Assembly: GCA_018401955.1 (NCBI GenBank)
Contig: JAGYJT010000023.1
Span: forward strand, 1 to 46,234
DNA from: Chitinophagales bacterium
Lineage (GTDB): Bacteria; Bacteroidota; Bacteroidia; Chitinophagales; CAIOSU01
Direction: 5' to 3'
Length of the DNA stretch: 46,234 nt
Position 1 is the first letter of the stretch; each line of letters opens with the position of its first letter. Of the stretch, positions 29,001 through 34,113 are shown piece by piece. The notes beneath the pieces were generated by a model. The model made no database searches. It saw only the letters and a list, made by a program, of their open reading frames with translations, and was not told the origin of the DNA. Made by a program: the position numbers and the translations under genes.

Positions 29001-32000
29001 GAAGCTGGTTTGGCTGGTAACAACTACCTAAACTGGGATTACTACATCTTTGATCTTGCTACCCCAAGTACTTTGACTGGCCGTAACATCTATGCTGGTG
29101 AAACGGTGACATTGACCCACAATCCGGCCAACTACGAGTTTGGTTTGCAAGTAGGTTTGGGTGCAAACTCAAAAACTGCTGACTATGGCATGGCTACTTG
29201 GTTTAGCTTGAATGGCCCTTACACTGGTAAAGGCGATATCAACGCAAACTTGGTTTGTACTCAATCATCATGCGATGGTGCAGCTGACTTAGCGGTTGCT
29301 GGTGGTACTGCCCCTTACGTATATACTTGGAGCAACGGCGACACTACACAAGACCTTAGTAGCCTATGCGAAGGTGGATATGGTGTAACCGTAACCGATG
29401 CTAACGGTTGCATTGCAACTGATACCGTAACTATTGAAGCCTCGCCTTCATTGGTAGTTGATGCTACCAGTACTAACGTAACTTGCTCAGCCAATTGCGA
29501 CGGCACTGCACAGGCTATGGCCGTTGGTGGCACCGCACCTTACACGTATGTATGGAGCAACGGTGATACTACCATGAATATTACTGGCTTATGCGGCGGT
29601 TCTTACACAGTAACCGTTACCGATAGCAAAGGTTGCTCAGGTACCAATTCGGTATTTATCAATGCAAATCCATTGTTAGAAGTAACCGTTACCCCAACTC
29701 CTGTAAATTGTTTTGCAGGCAGCAATGGTACTGCAACTACTAACGTAACTGGCGGCTTGGCCCCGTACACTTACCTATGGAGCAATGGTGCAACAACTGC
29801 AGACCTTCAAGGTTTGGTAGCTGGTACCTATGCTGTAACTGTAACCGATGCCAACGGTTGTGTAAACAATGGTTCGGCCATCGTTACCCAACCAGCTGAT
29901 AGCTTGGACGGCACAACTAGCTCAACGCCTGTAAGTTGCATTGGTGGTACTGATGGTACTGCTAGCGTGGTGGCCACAGGCGGCACTGCACCATACACTT
30001 ATGCATGGAGCACTACCCCAACTAGAACTACCGCTACCATTACCGGCTTGCGAGTAGGCAACTTTACAGTAACTATTACCGATAGTAAAGGTTGTATCAT
30101 CGTGCGTACTGTAACGGTAACTGGTGTACCACCGCTTACCATTGGTTCTGTACCTACTGCCGTACTTTGTAACGGTGGTAACACGGGCTCTATCAACTTA
30201 ACCATCAACGGCGGTACGCCTGGCTACACCTTCCAGTGGAGCAACGGTGCTACCACCGAAGATATCAGCGGATTGACTGCGGGTAACTATAACGTAACCG
30301 TAACAGATGCTAACGGTTGCGTTGCAACAGCTGGTGTTACCGTGCAAGAGCCACAACCATTGGTTGCGACAGCTACCCCGGTTAACATTGCTTGTAATGG
30401 CGCAGCAACTGGTGGCGTTAACCTATCGATTGTTGGTGGCACTTCACCGTTTACCTACACTTGGAGCAACGGTGCTACCACCCGCGACATTACTGGCCTA
30501 ACTGCTGGTACTTACAGCGTAACAGTAACCGATAAAAACAACTGTACCGCAACAGCAAGCGCTACCGTTACCCAACAGGATGCATTAATTGTAACTGTTG
30601 ATGGAAACGACCTTACTTGCTTTGCAAACCGCACTGGCGGTGCAACTACTGCCGTAGTTGGTGGTCTAGCTCCTTACACTTACATATGGAGCAACGGTGG
30701 TACCGATGCTGATTTGATTAATCTGCCAATTGGTACTTACAGCGTAACAGTTACTGATGCCAATGGCTGCACTGGTACTGGTTCAGCTACTTTGACCCAG
30801 CCAGATACTTTAACTGCTACTGCTGTTGGTTCTGCTGTTAGCTGCTTCGGCGATGCTACTGGCACAGTAACATTAACAGTAACTGGCGGCACTACTGCTT
30901 ACAGCTATGTATGGAGCAACGGTGCAACTACCCAAAACTTGACTGGTTTGGTTGCCGGCAACTATAATGTAACGATTACTGATGCCAACGGTTGTACTGC
31001 AACCGCATCGGCAACCGTAACCGAGCCTACTTTGTTGGTTGCTACCGCTACAGGTTCTGCGGTAAATTGCTTCGGCGATGCTACTGGTACCATCACTTTG
31101 GATGTAACTGGCGGAAGAACTGGATATACTTACCTATGGAGCACTGGTGCAACAACTAAGGAGCTGAATGGAGTAGGAGCGGGTACCTATACAGTAACCG
31201 TAACCGATGCCAACCGTTGTACTGCAACTGCCACTGCTACTGTTACTGAGCCTGCATTGTTGGTGGCTGATGGTACCAATACCAATGTATTGTGCAATGG
31301 TGAATCAACTGCAACTGTTACCTTGAGCGTAACTGGTGGCACAACCCCTTACACTTATGCTTGGAGCAACGGTGCTACATCGCAAAACTTAGCTGACCTA
31401 GCTGCGGGTACTTATACCGTAACCGTGACTGATGCTAATGCTTGTACTGCAACTAAGTCGTTTACTGTAACCGAGGCTGATGCCTTAACTGCAAGCGCTA
31501 CTGCACAAGATGTGCGTTGTTTCTTGGGTTCTGATGGTTCAGTTAACTTAACTGTTGGTGGTGGCGTAAGCCCTTACACTTACCTATGGAGCAATAATGC
31601 TACTACTAGAAACTTGACTGCCTTGCGTGTAGGTACTTACACCGTAACGGTTACTGATGCCAACGGTTGTACCATTACTGCTAGCGCAGTGGTAGGTCAG
31701 CCTGGCCCACTTACTTTGGGCGGCGTACCTAGTCCGGTAAAATGTTTTGGTGGCAGCACTGGTGCCATTAACCTATCGGCCACTGGTGGCGTAGCACCTT
31801 ACACTTATGTATGGAGCAACGGTGAAACTACAGAAGACATCAGCAACTTAACCGCTGGCATGTATAACGTAACCGTTACTGATGCCCAAAATTGTGTGGC
31901 AACAGTTGGTGTTAACGTATTGCAACCTGCTGTAATTACCTTGAGCTTTGTTGGTGTAGATGTTACCACTAATGGTGGTACTGATGGTTCAATTGATTTG

Positions 32001-33986
32001 AGCGTAGTAGGTGGTACTTCACCATTTACTTATACTTGGAGCAATGGTGCCACCACCCAAGACTTGAACAACATTGCTGCGGGTAACTATTGTGTTACCG
32101 TAACGGATGTGAACGGTTGTACTGCTACTGGTTGCGAAACCATTACAGAGCCTGCATGTACCGGCTTTAATGCAACTGTGGTTTCTACTAACGTAAACTG
32201 CAACGGTGGAAACAACGGTACGGCTACCTTGACTGTTAACGGTGGTGCAGCTCCATTTACTTATGCTTGGAGCAATGGTGCCGCTACTAAAGATTTGACA
32301 GGTTTAGCCGCAGGTACCTACACAGTAACTGTAACTGATGCGGTAAGTTGCCAGACTGTTGAGAACGTAACCATTACCGAACCAGCAACATTAACTGCTA
32401 TGGCAATGGGTACTAACCCATCGTGCAGTGGACAGGTTAGTGGTTCAGTAACTTTAACTGTTACTGGTGGAACTTCGCCTTACACATACAGCTGGAGCAA
32501 TCAAGCTACTACACAAGACCTAACTGGTTTGGTTTCGGGCACTTACACTGTAACGGTAACTGATGCAAACGGTTGCACAGCAACTTCGTCTGCAACTATT
32601 GCTATACCTACTGCCATTAGTATTGTACCAGTGGCAACGCCTGTACGTTGTTTCTTGGGTAGCGATGGTGGTGTAAGCATTACTGCAACTGGTGGAACAG
32701 CACCATACACTTACGCATGGAGCAACAATGCCACTACTCGCAACATTACTGCCCTTAGGGCTGGCAGCTATACCGTAACGGTAACCGATGCCAATGGTTG
32801 TACCGCAACCTCAACTTCGGTTGTTAGCCAACCTGGCCCACTTACTTTGGGAGGTTCACCTTCTCCAGTAAGCTGTGCTCAAGGTAGCGATGGAGCCATT
32901 AACTTAACTGTGAACGGCGGTACTGCACCATACAATTTCAATTGGAGCAATGGTGCAACAACTGAAGATATTAGTGGCTTAGCCGCTGGTACCTACAATG
33001 TAACCGTTACCGATGCCCGCGGATGTGTAGGTACCGTTTCGGTAACTGTGCTTGAGCCTGCTGCAATTGTGCTTACGGCTAACGTAACCGATGCTTGTGC
33101 TGGTGGCAACAGTGGTGCAATACAAATGAACGTGGTAGGTGGTACTTCACCATTTACCTATGCATGGAGCAATGGCGCATCAACCAAAAATGTTGGTAGC
33201 CTAGCACCTGGTATCTATACTGCAACGGTAACGGATAGCAAAGGTTGTACTGCAACCAACAGCTTTACTGTTGGCTCTAACGTAAACTGCCGCACTATGG
33301 AGTTCACTATTGATGTGTTCTTGGAGGGTCCGTTTGAAACTTCGAACATGTTGATGCACAACAAACTGAGAACGCAGTGTAACACCGTTCCACTATTCCA
33401 GCCATACAATAGCCCAACAATGGGTTACAATGGCACTGAAAGCGTGGGTAGCCTAAGCAATGATGTAGTGGATTGGGTGTTGGTTTCGTTCCGTACTAAT
33501 ACTGACAGAACCAGCGAGATACATAAAGTAGCTGCTTTGTTGGGCCGCGACGGAAAAGTAAGAACCATAACCGGTGATACTATTTTCCAATTGAATAGCA
33601 GCGCATCAGACTCACTATATGTAGTAGTTGAGCACCGTAACCATATGGGTGTAATGACTGCTACTAAAATGTGTGCTGACCATGCCGATAACAACGGAGT
33701 GATTTGTGTTGACTTTACCCACATGCAGTCTTATGTAACTGGTTCGCCAGCTACTGCCGGACAAAAAGTGTTGGGCACCGATAACCAAGGTACTGTTTAT
33801 GGCATGCACTCTGGCGATGGCGATTGTAACTTTGATATCAATTCAAGCGATTTTGTACCGTTTGGTACAGATTTCAATAAATTCGATATGTATTCGCCGG
33901 GCGATTTTAATATGGATTGTGATTGTAACTCTAATGACTTGCCGAAATGGCTTGGAAACTTTAACCAGTTCTCAGGTGTGAGGTAA
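17049..33986 (+). CDS. Giant SprB-like repeat adhesin 1 (5645 residues)
   Basis: A secreted surface protein of 5645 residues in one intact frame. A signal peptide (1-24, AMLILCLAISGVGYSQ) is followed by seven DxDxDG motifs of FG-GAP/VCBS type, an ASPIC/UnbV-like domain, an unclassified segment of about 230 residues, and then about 45 SprB-type repeats of roughly 75-80 residues up to residue 5413. Four repeats carry a large inserted domain and a fifth carries a solenoid-like insertion. The final 230 residues are a separate domain with dockerin-like calcium loops. I see neither a type A (YPNP) nor a CHU_C sorting domain at the end. SprB of Flavobacterium johnsoniae is a mobile gliding adhesin; the same role here is an inference from the repeats and neighbour. 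No terminator is visible before the next giant gene, 127 bases downstream. Confidence 0.9.
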   Translation: MINIRIASIAMLILCLAISGVGYSQSFTNVAASKGVALGGNKDGGFSFADLNGDGYLDLIVNTDQGDDNHRTQLYFNQGPPNYNFVNVTATHANNLRKSVSTGCSEMERCAVVGDLNHDGYPDFVRNSSCRVEVWLNKGPNASPAYSFGDANQKPNWAVWTDNVGNNNPANGIPNGMNTEGIGFFDYDNDGDLDLMVENHNFGIDIYRNEIIPTGTFSLTHVTPGSSGFSLGLPNSAADGDYGSVTDFDDDGYIDLIARKRDQEDFFRNLGNGTFQTVPTSTNNFNQQANNNNKGAVSLYDFDNDGDYDLVWTDNDPNQIWQQSGAGTGVFNATGEPWASAGLSMVHSGIDGVACGDIDNDGDIDLFFGGDHTSYLFRNITPKGSTNLKFELITSINTGGANVEGCTFVDFDNDGDLDLYLNIRGGNNQLWQNNLNDSDFLMVEVLENLNNLIPNRHALGANIVLKDCDGSVLSGIREVNGGNGHGTQDPAVVHFGLPLGANKDYVVEVHYPYYNGTRKIVQEFVNPSQISGYQKITITPQSMLTVLNPSVTSNTGNLSLCGANSNIQLTVNSGDSFLWSTGATTSTITVNTPGTYTVTVTYNNGCDASTSVNVTTDTNCPDWQYDCGNTKVEIVGKGAKSASSTTLNFTDVSTIDSIVIEAVCKNQTLPTSATFTSSSQNITSTNRLNVINGNGDQGIFRVKMNPASSITVSTNQRNQTYSVIAYVYRSGVATASGGSGFYTNAYIYKNLINYTLSVPATPGNKTLTLTVPITEMDNDSRVAIITATAGTVTSSRTINTYANGNSLNLVTLTLNNVPGNVTSVNVNINSPNSNGDSFLSGVSINTESCCTPITANIVKTDVACKADSTSYCTLTLATSQHGLWLNNIPNAPSKYYKIVGGSATATKYSDGRLHITGTFENVNDANRKWSIDVMYTNKMNWTEFNARGGTWKGQANNVGNNYLDWDYYIMDVNYANKLVGSGTFAGKTLNLTHMPSNYLYGFQVGQGANDFTSDWGMSGWFEHTGSWTGKGDINFDAVCDSTEYTQSSTCNGTADLTVSGGAAPYTYTWSNGGTSQDVAGLCAGSYTVTITDAYGCTTTKSVTIGSQSTPLTVTCNSTDVTIQGGSNGIASVTVSGGATPYSYLWSTGQTTQSVNNRPAGVYSVTVTDKFGCELVYECCIKQPSVCEGFRTQTMGGWGASPSGGNPGAYVHANFASAFPNGVTIGCPSGGFTLKLTSAQAVTDFLPSGSTARALTANLTNPGGSYKNVLAGQVMALSLSVGFDNANPNFGPSTTALQDLVIASGPFATWTVAQALAEANKKLGGCASSYSFSQLNDVITKINENYVDGNNTGNFLICGLELTTVKVDVKCYGQNTGSIDLTVSGGVMPYTYAWSNGATSQDLTNVAAGTYSVTVTATGGLTATASVTINQPAQLTLTTTKTDLDCNGACTGTASVTASGGTSPYTYKWNTNATSAAISSLCAGTYTVTVTDANGCTATETATLTQPTGLTGSITKTDVSCGSGNIPCQLFQYAPGSHAVYLPNLGLSSDKWVFGPQGGTIETYANGTARIYGNIYFHNDTTKSFFLDFNFSNKMTWAQWSALGRGWKGSAGTVGNNFENWDYYIFSTSTPSTLTGRNAYTGNNLNVTHNPSNYQYGLQIGLAANDKNGNYGLSTWFNHTGWKTGHGDINANLVCVQGQCDGTTDVTVNGGTAPYTYSWNNGATSQDLSGLCPGTYTITITDSKGCTKTLTATIESGSELVLNATGTNIACVGVCNGTATVSASGGSTPYTYAWSNGATTQSLNNICAGTYIVTVTDSKGCFGRDTVVITANPKPEITATASPVDCFGGATGSVTTVATGGTTPYSYTWTPGSATTANLNNVAAGTYTVILTDVNGCKDTASATITQPASAISATISSTPVSCIGGNDGTAAVVASGGTAPYIYSWSTTPARTTAGITGLNVGSYSVTVTDANGCTVSKTVQVTGVPALTLGSVPTPVLCNGGNTGSINLTVNGGSAPYTFNWSNGATTEDISGLTAGNYNVTVTDKNGCVATAGVSVTQPQPINATANATNVNCNGGSTGAVSLSVSGGTTPFTYVWSNGATTKDISGLTAGTYSVTITDKNKCTATASATVTEKDSINVITNATHVSCTGGTTGSITTTVTGGTSPFTYAWSNGATSANLNNLSAGVYYLTVTDANGCIALDTTGIVQRDSIEIIVDTIVNAKCYGDTGSVTITVVGGTPVCTPGTFTPATTCTSCTQTISGNQQNIFITAGQKVCVLAGTTFTGSLNMSGGELVICGTANPSNFSTTGGTITVIGSLNVNVLNLETALTVHNYGSINANTNITGNGKLYNYGNISVSNDLDINSNGGLFENYGITRVSNNLNNSGTALNNGTIFISNSLQNNGGATFTNNCNLTASVNFLNNSLFNNNGQIVVGVTSFLNGNSTLNMGIGAQHCTKNVHLNGLLHGPATACASFKVTGNSTINGSGVVNGNISYCDLNGIETNTGTISGGASLSCTCQANNPSNAYTYTVLWSTGDTTTTVNGLPAGTYTVTVTDASGCTSTKSVTITQPDSISTSITKTDVSCGGGNIPCQLFQYAPGSHAVYLPNLGLNSTKWVFGPQGGTIETYANGTARIYGNIYFHNDTTKSFFLDFNFSNKMTWAQWSALGRGWKGSAGTVGNNYENWDYYIFSTSTPSTLTGRNAYTGNNLNVTHNPSNYQYGLQIGLAANDKNGNYGLSTWFNHTGWKTGHGDINANLVCVQGQCDGAADLTVNGGTAPYTYAWNNGSTSQDLSGLCPGTYTVTVTDKNGCVKIETVTIESGDELIVNTTGTNIACAGVCNGTANATVSGGTAPYTYLWSNGETTPSLSNICAGTYIVTVTDSKGCFGRDTVVITANPKPEITATASPVDCFGGATGSIATTVTGGTSPFTYLWTPSGATTANLSNATAGTYTVILTDVNGCKDTASATITQPADSLDGTTSSTPVSCIGGTDGTASVVATGGTAPYTYAWSTTPTRTTATITGLRVGNYTVTITDSKGCTVVRTVTVTGVPPLTIGSVPSPVLCNGGNTGSINLTINGGTPGYTFQWSNGATTEDISGLTAGTYNVTVTDANGCVATAGVTVGQPQPLVATGTPINIACFGANNGGVNISVVGGTSPFTYLWSNGATTRDITGIAAGTYTVTVTDVNGCKDTVSATVTQQAALSVTATPTDVTCFGLNNGSITTSVNGGVAPYTYTWGAGQPTTANRSNLAPGTYTVTVTDANNCTGTATATITQPDLLTASATGSALLCFGDQNGAATLTVAGGTAPFTYAWSNQATTQNLTGLVAGNYDVTITDANGCTATASASVTEPTLLAANATGSAVSCFGDATGTVTLTVTGGITAYTYLWSNGATTQNLSGLAAGAYTVTVTDANGCTATASASVTEPTLLTASATGSAISCYGDATGTATLTVSGGTTAYTYLWSNGATTQNLTGLSGGAYSVTVTDANGCTALASATVTEPADSLDGTTSSTPVSCIGGTDGTASVVATGGTAPYTYAWSTTPTRTTATITGLRVGNFTVTISDSKGCNIVRTVTVTGVPPLTIGSVPTAVLCNGGNTGSINLTINGGTPGYTFQWSNGATTEDISGLTAGNYNVTVTDANGCVATAGVTVQEPQPLVATATPVNIACNGAATGGVNLSIVGGTSPFTYTWSNGATTRDITGLTAGTYSVTVTDKNNCTATASATVTQQDALSVTATPTDVTCFGLDNGSITTSVNGGAAPYTYTWGAGQPTTANLSSLAPGTYTVTVTDANNCTGTATATITQPSAALEATATKTDVGCFGESTGAADLTVTGGTTPYTYSWSNGATTEDLTALAAGTYAVTVTDAKACTATASVTIGQPDTLTANITKADVSCGGSGPCRVFDFGGSVSHAFWLPSLPNIGDNFVFAPGGGYFEELPNGKAHIYGIIYHETDTNYSWTVDVWFSDKMDWTAWSALGRDYKDEAGLAGNNYLNWDYYIFDLATPSTLTGRNIYAGETVTLTHNPANYEFGLQVGLGANSKTADYGMATWFSLNGPYTGKGDINANLVCTQSSCDGAADLAVAGGTAPYVYTWSNGDTTQDLSSLCEGGYGVTVTDANGCIATDTVTIEASPSLVVDATSTNVTCSANCDGTAQAMAVGGTAPYTYVWSNGDTTMNITGLCGGSYTVTVTDSKGCSGTNSVFINANPLLEVTVTPTPVNCFAGSNGTATTNVTGGLAPYTYLWSNGATTADLQGLVAGTYAVTVTDANGCVNNGSAIVTQPADSLDGTTSSTPVSCIGGTDGTASVVATGGTAPYTYAWSTTPTRTTATITGLRVGNFTVTITDSKGCIIVRTVTVTGVPPLTIGSVPTAVLCNGGNTGSINLTINGGTPGYTFQWSNGATTEDISGLTAGNYNVTVTDANGCVATAGVTVQEPQPLVATATPVNIACNGAATGGVNLSIVGGTSPFTYTWSNGATTRDITGLTAGTYSVTVTDKNNCTATASATVTQQDALIVTVDGNDLTCFANRTGGATTAVVGGLAPYTYIWSNGGTDADLINLPIGTYSVTVTDANGCTGTGSATLTQPDTLTATAVGSAVSCFGDATGTVTLTVTGGTTAYSYVWSNGATTQNLTGLVAGNYNVTITDANGCTATASATVTEPTLLVATATGSAVNCFGDATGTITLDVTGGRTGYTYLWSTGATTKELNGVGAGTYTVTVTDANRCTATATATVTEPALLVADGTNTNVLCNGESTATVTLSVTGGTTPYTYAWSNGATSQNLADLAAGTYTVTVTDANACTATKSFTVTEADALTASATAQDVRCFLGSDGSVNLTVGGGVSPYTYLWSNNATTRNLTALRVGTYTVTVTDANGCTITASAVVGQPGPLTLGGVPSPVKCFGGSTGAINLSATGGVAPYTYVWSNGETTEDISNLTAGMYNVTVTDAQNCVATVGVNVLQPAVITLSFVGVDVTTNGGTDGSIDLSVVGGTSPFTYTWSNGATTQDLNNIAAGNYCVTVTDVNGCTATGCETITEPACTGFNATVVSTNVNCNGGNNGTATLTVNGGAAPFTYAWSNGAATKDLTGLAAGTYTVTVTDAVSCQTVENVTITEPATLTAMAMGTNPSCSGQVSGSVTLTVTGGTSPYTYSWSNQATTQDLTGLVSGTYTVTVTDANGCTATSSATIAIPTAISIVPVATPVRCFLGSDGGVSITATGGTAPYTYAWSNNATTRNITALRAGSYTVTVTDANGCTATSTSVVSQPGPLTLGGSPSPVSCAQGSDGAINLTVNGGTAPYNFNWSNGATTEDISGLAAGTYNVTVTDARGCVGTVSVTVLEPAAIVLTANVTDACAGGNSGAIQMNVVGGTSPFTYAWSNGASTKNVGSLAPGIYTATVTDSKGCTATNSFTVGSNVNCRTMEFTIDVFLEGPFETSNMLMHNKLRTQCNTVPLFQPYNSPTMGYNGTESVGSLSNDVVDWVLVSFRTNTDRTSEIHKVAALLGRDGKVRTITGDTIFQLNSSASDSLYVVVEHRNHMGVMTATKMCADHADNNGVICVDFTHMQSYVTGSPATAGQKVLGTDNQGTVYGMHSGDGDCNFDINSSDFVPFGTDFNKFDMYSPGDFNMDCDCNSNDLPKWLGNFNQFSGVR
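17196..18330 (+). other. Seven-motif FG-GAP/VCBS head of adhesin 1
   Basis: Seven Asp-rich calcium loops occur at codons starting near 17196, 17391, 17604, 17787, 17949, 18117 and 18276 (DLNGDG, DLNHDG, DYDNDG, DFDDDG, DFDNDG, DIDNDG, DFDNDG), each followed by a hydrophobic strand such as DLDLMV. Seven evenly placed loops suggest a seven-bladed beta-propeller of the integrin-alpha/VCBS kind. It should bind Ca2+ and sit at the N-terminal tip of the mature protein. Confidence 0.8.
18365..18655 (+). other. ASPIC/UnbV-like domain of adhesin 1
   Basis: Directly after the propeller, FLMVEVLENLNNLIPNRHAL, GANIVLKDCDG, REVNGGNGHGTQDPAVVHFG and VVEVHYPYYNGTRKIV follow the ASPIC/UnbV pattern (conserved N, GA, G-G-GSQ-like and HFGLG-like blocks). 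This domain commonly follows FG-GAP repeats, as in CRTAC1-like proteins, so the N-terminal 530 residues look like a captured CRTAC-type module. Confidence 0.7.
19641..20195 (+). other. Inserted domain copy 1 (divergent) in a SprB repeat
   Basis: A segment of 185 codons between the conserved Cys of one SprB repeat (DVAC) and its continuation (CNGTADLTVSGG). It contains HGLWLNNIP, MNWTEFNARGGTWKG, NNYLDWDYYIMD, LTHMPSNYLYGFQVG and WTGKGDINFDAVC, matching the three later copies in order. It is the most divergent of the four. Confidence 0.8.
20604..21122 (+). other. RTQT-GGWG domain of adhesin 1
   Basis: About 170 residues unlike SprB repeats: CEGFRTQTMGGWGASPSGG, NPGAYVHANFASAFPNGVTI, LTSAQAVTDFLPSG, NVLAGQVMALSLSVGFD, LGGCASSYSFSQLN and INENYVDG. 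I recall this block from other large Bacteroidota surface proteins, but I know no function for it. It is helix-rich compared with the surrounding beta repeats and lies between repeats three and four. Confidence 0.6.
21609..22142 (+). other. Inserted domain copy 2 (178 residues)
   Basis: Exactly 178 codons lie between the Cys of VSC (21606) and the Cys of QCDG (22143) of one SprB repeat. Key blocks are HAVYLPNLGLSSDKWVFGP, YANGTARIYGNIYFHNDTTK, FSNKMTWAQWSALGRGWKG, NWDYYIF, LTGRNAYTG, THNPSNYQYGLQIG and TGHGDINANLVC. It is beta-rich, with several conserved Trp, and no enzyme motif is recognised. Confidence 0.8.
21622..22600. repeat. Long direct repeat, copy A (partner at 24820-25798)
   Basis: The block is colinear with 24820-25798 at a constant offset of 3198 bases (1066 codons). 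In the first 529 bases, the inserted domain, I counted 15 differences (about 97% identity). It continues through two SprB repeats, less well conserved in the middle and again near-identical at 22470-22600. Confidence 0.85.
23772..24629 (+). other. Asn/Gly-rich solenoid-like insertion in a SprB repeat
   Basis: A segment of 286 codons interrupts one SprB repeat between VTITVVGGTP and YTYTVLWSTG. After a Cys-rich lead (CTPGTF, TTCTSCTQT) it has repeated short hydrophobic-Asn units such as HNYGSINANTNITGN, YNYGNISVSNDLDINS, FENYGITRVSNNLNNSG and NNGTIFISNSLQNNGG, spaced about 20-23 residues apart, which is typical of a parallel beta-helix. It ends with CTCQANNPSNA. Confidence 0.75.
24807..25340 (+). 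other. Inserted domain copy 3 (178 residues)
   Basis: The same 178-codon domain as at 21609, offset by 3198 bases and about 97% identical at DNA level. It sits in the same loop of a later SprB repeat, between VSC and QCDGAADLTVNGG. The few changes include SSDKW to NSTKW and NNFENW to NNYENW. Confidence 0.85.
24820..25798. repeat. Long direct repeat, copy B (partner at 21622-22600)
   Basis: Second copy of the 979-base block described for 21622-22600. The constant offset shows no net insertion or deletion between the copies. Confidence 0.85.
27552..28243. repeat. 692-bp direct repeat, copy A (partner at 29892-30583)
   Basis: Three SprB repeats, starting at PADSLDGTTSSTP. By direct comparison with 29892-30583 (constant offset 2340) I count nine differences in 692 bases (98.7% identity), and the last 285 bases are identical. 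A protein-level homologue at 25965 is much more diverged in DNA. Confidence 0.9.
28737..29270 (+). other. Inserted domain copy 4 (178 residues)
   Basis: Again exactly 178 codons between the VSC Cys and the SCDG Cys of a SprB repeat. It is diverged in sequence (HAFWLPSLPNIGDNFVFAP, KMDWTAWSALGRDYKDEAG, NNYLNWDYYIFD, LTHNPANYEFGLQVG, YTGKGDINANLVC) but has the same length and order of motifs as copies 2 and 3. Confidence 0.8.
29892..30583. repeat. 692-bp direct repeat, copy B (partner at 27552-28243)
   Basis: Second member of the near-identical pair. Identity stops abruptly at both ends: before PADSLDG on the left and after TQQDA on the right, where copy A continues LSVTAT and copy B continues LIVTVD. 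Confidence 0.9.
33288..33983 (+). other. C-terminal domain of adhesin 1 with dockerin-like loops
   Basis: The last roughly 230 residues are not SprB repeats. They begin CRTMEFTIDVFLEGPFETS, continue with VVDWVLVSFRTNTDRTSEIH, AALLGRDGKVR and VVVEHRNHMGVMTA, and end with two Asp/Asn-rich loops, GDGDCNFDINSSDF and GDFNMDCDCNSNDLPKW, which resemble the paired calcium loops of type I dockerins. No YPNP or CHU_C motif is present, so how the protein is recognised for surface export is open. Confidence 0.6.
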
Positions 33987-34113
33987 TTTTTAAGGGTGTA
34001 TACATTAAATAAAATTGATTAAAAAACAGAGCAACGAATAATAAATAGTTTATTTGGAAAAAAACAGCCTTATAATGCATCCGTATTTACAGGTTGTACG
34101 TAAAAATGAGTCT
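33987..34113 (+). other. 127-base gap between the two giant genes
   Basis: A/T-rich, with no hairpin followed by a T run and no convincing TAnnTTTG promoter. The two giant genes are therefore probably cotranscribed. The downstream frame is open from a TTG at 34054, but the signal peptide starts at 34114. Confidence 0.5.

Larger units (their letters stand above)
20196..33287 (+). repeat. SprB repeat array of adhesin 1
   Basis: About 45 units with the signature (S/A)CxGGxxG, then LTVxGGTxPYTYxWSNG, then L-x-G-T-Y-x-V-T-V-T-D-x-x-G-C, interrupted by inserted domains. Each unit normally has one Cys after the first strand and one in the terminal NGC, a probable disulphide. The array is not regular at DNA level: some blocks are 97-99% identical and others share the protein sequence with many synonymous differences. 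Confidence 0.9.

Noticed and set aside
20196..33287. CRISPR-like or satellite repeat array
   Set aside because: The periodicity is in-frame protein repeats (about 225-240 bases) with continuous coding and codon-level drift, not short identical repeats with spacers.
34054..34113. TTG start at 34054 for adhesin 2
   Set aside because: It would place 20 polar residues before a clear signal peptide that begins at the ATG at 34114.
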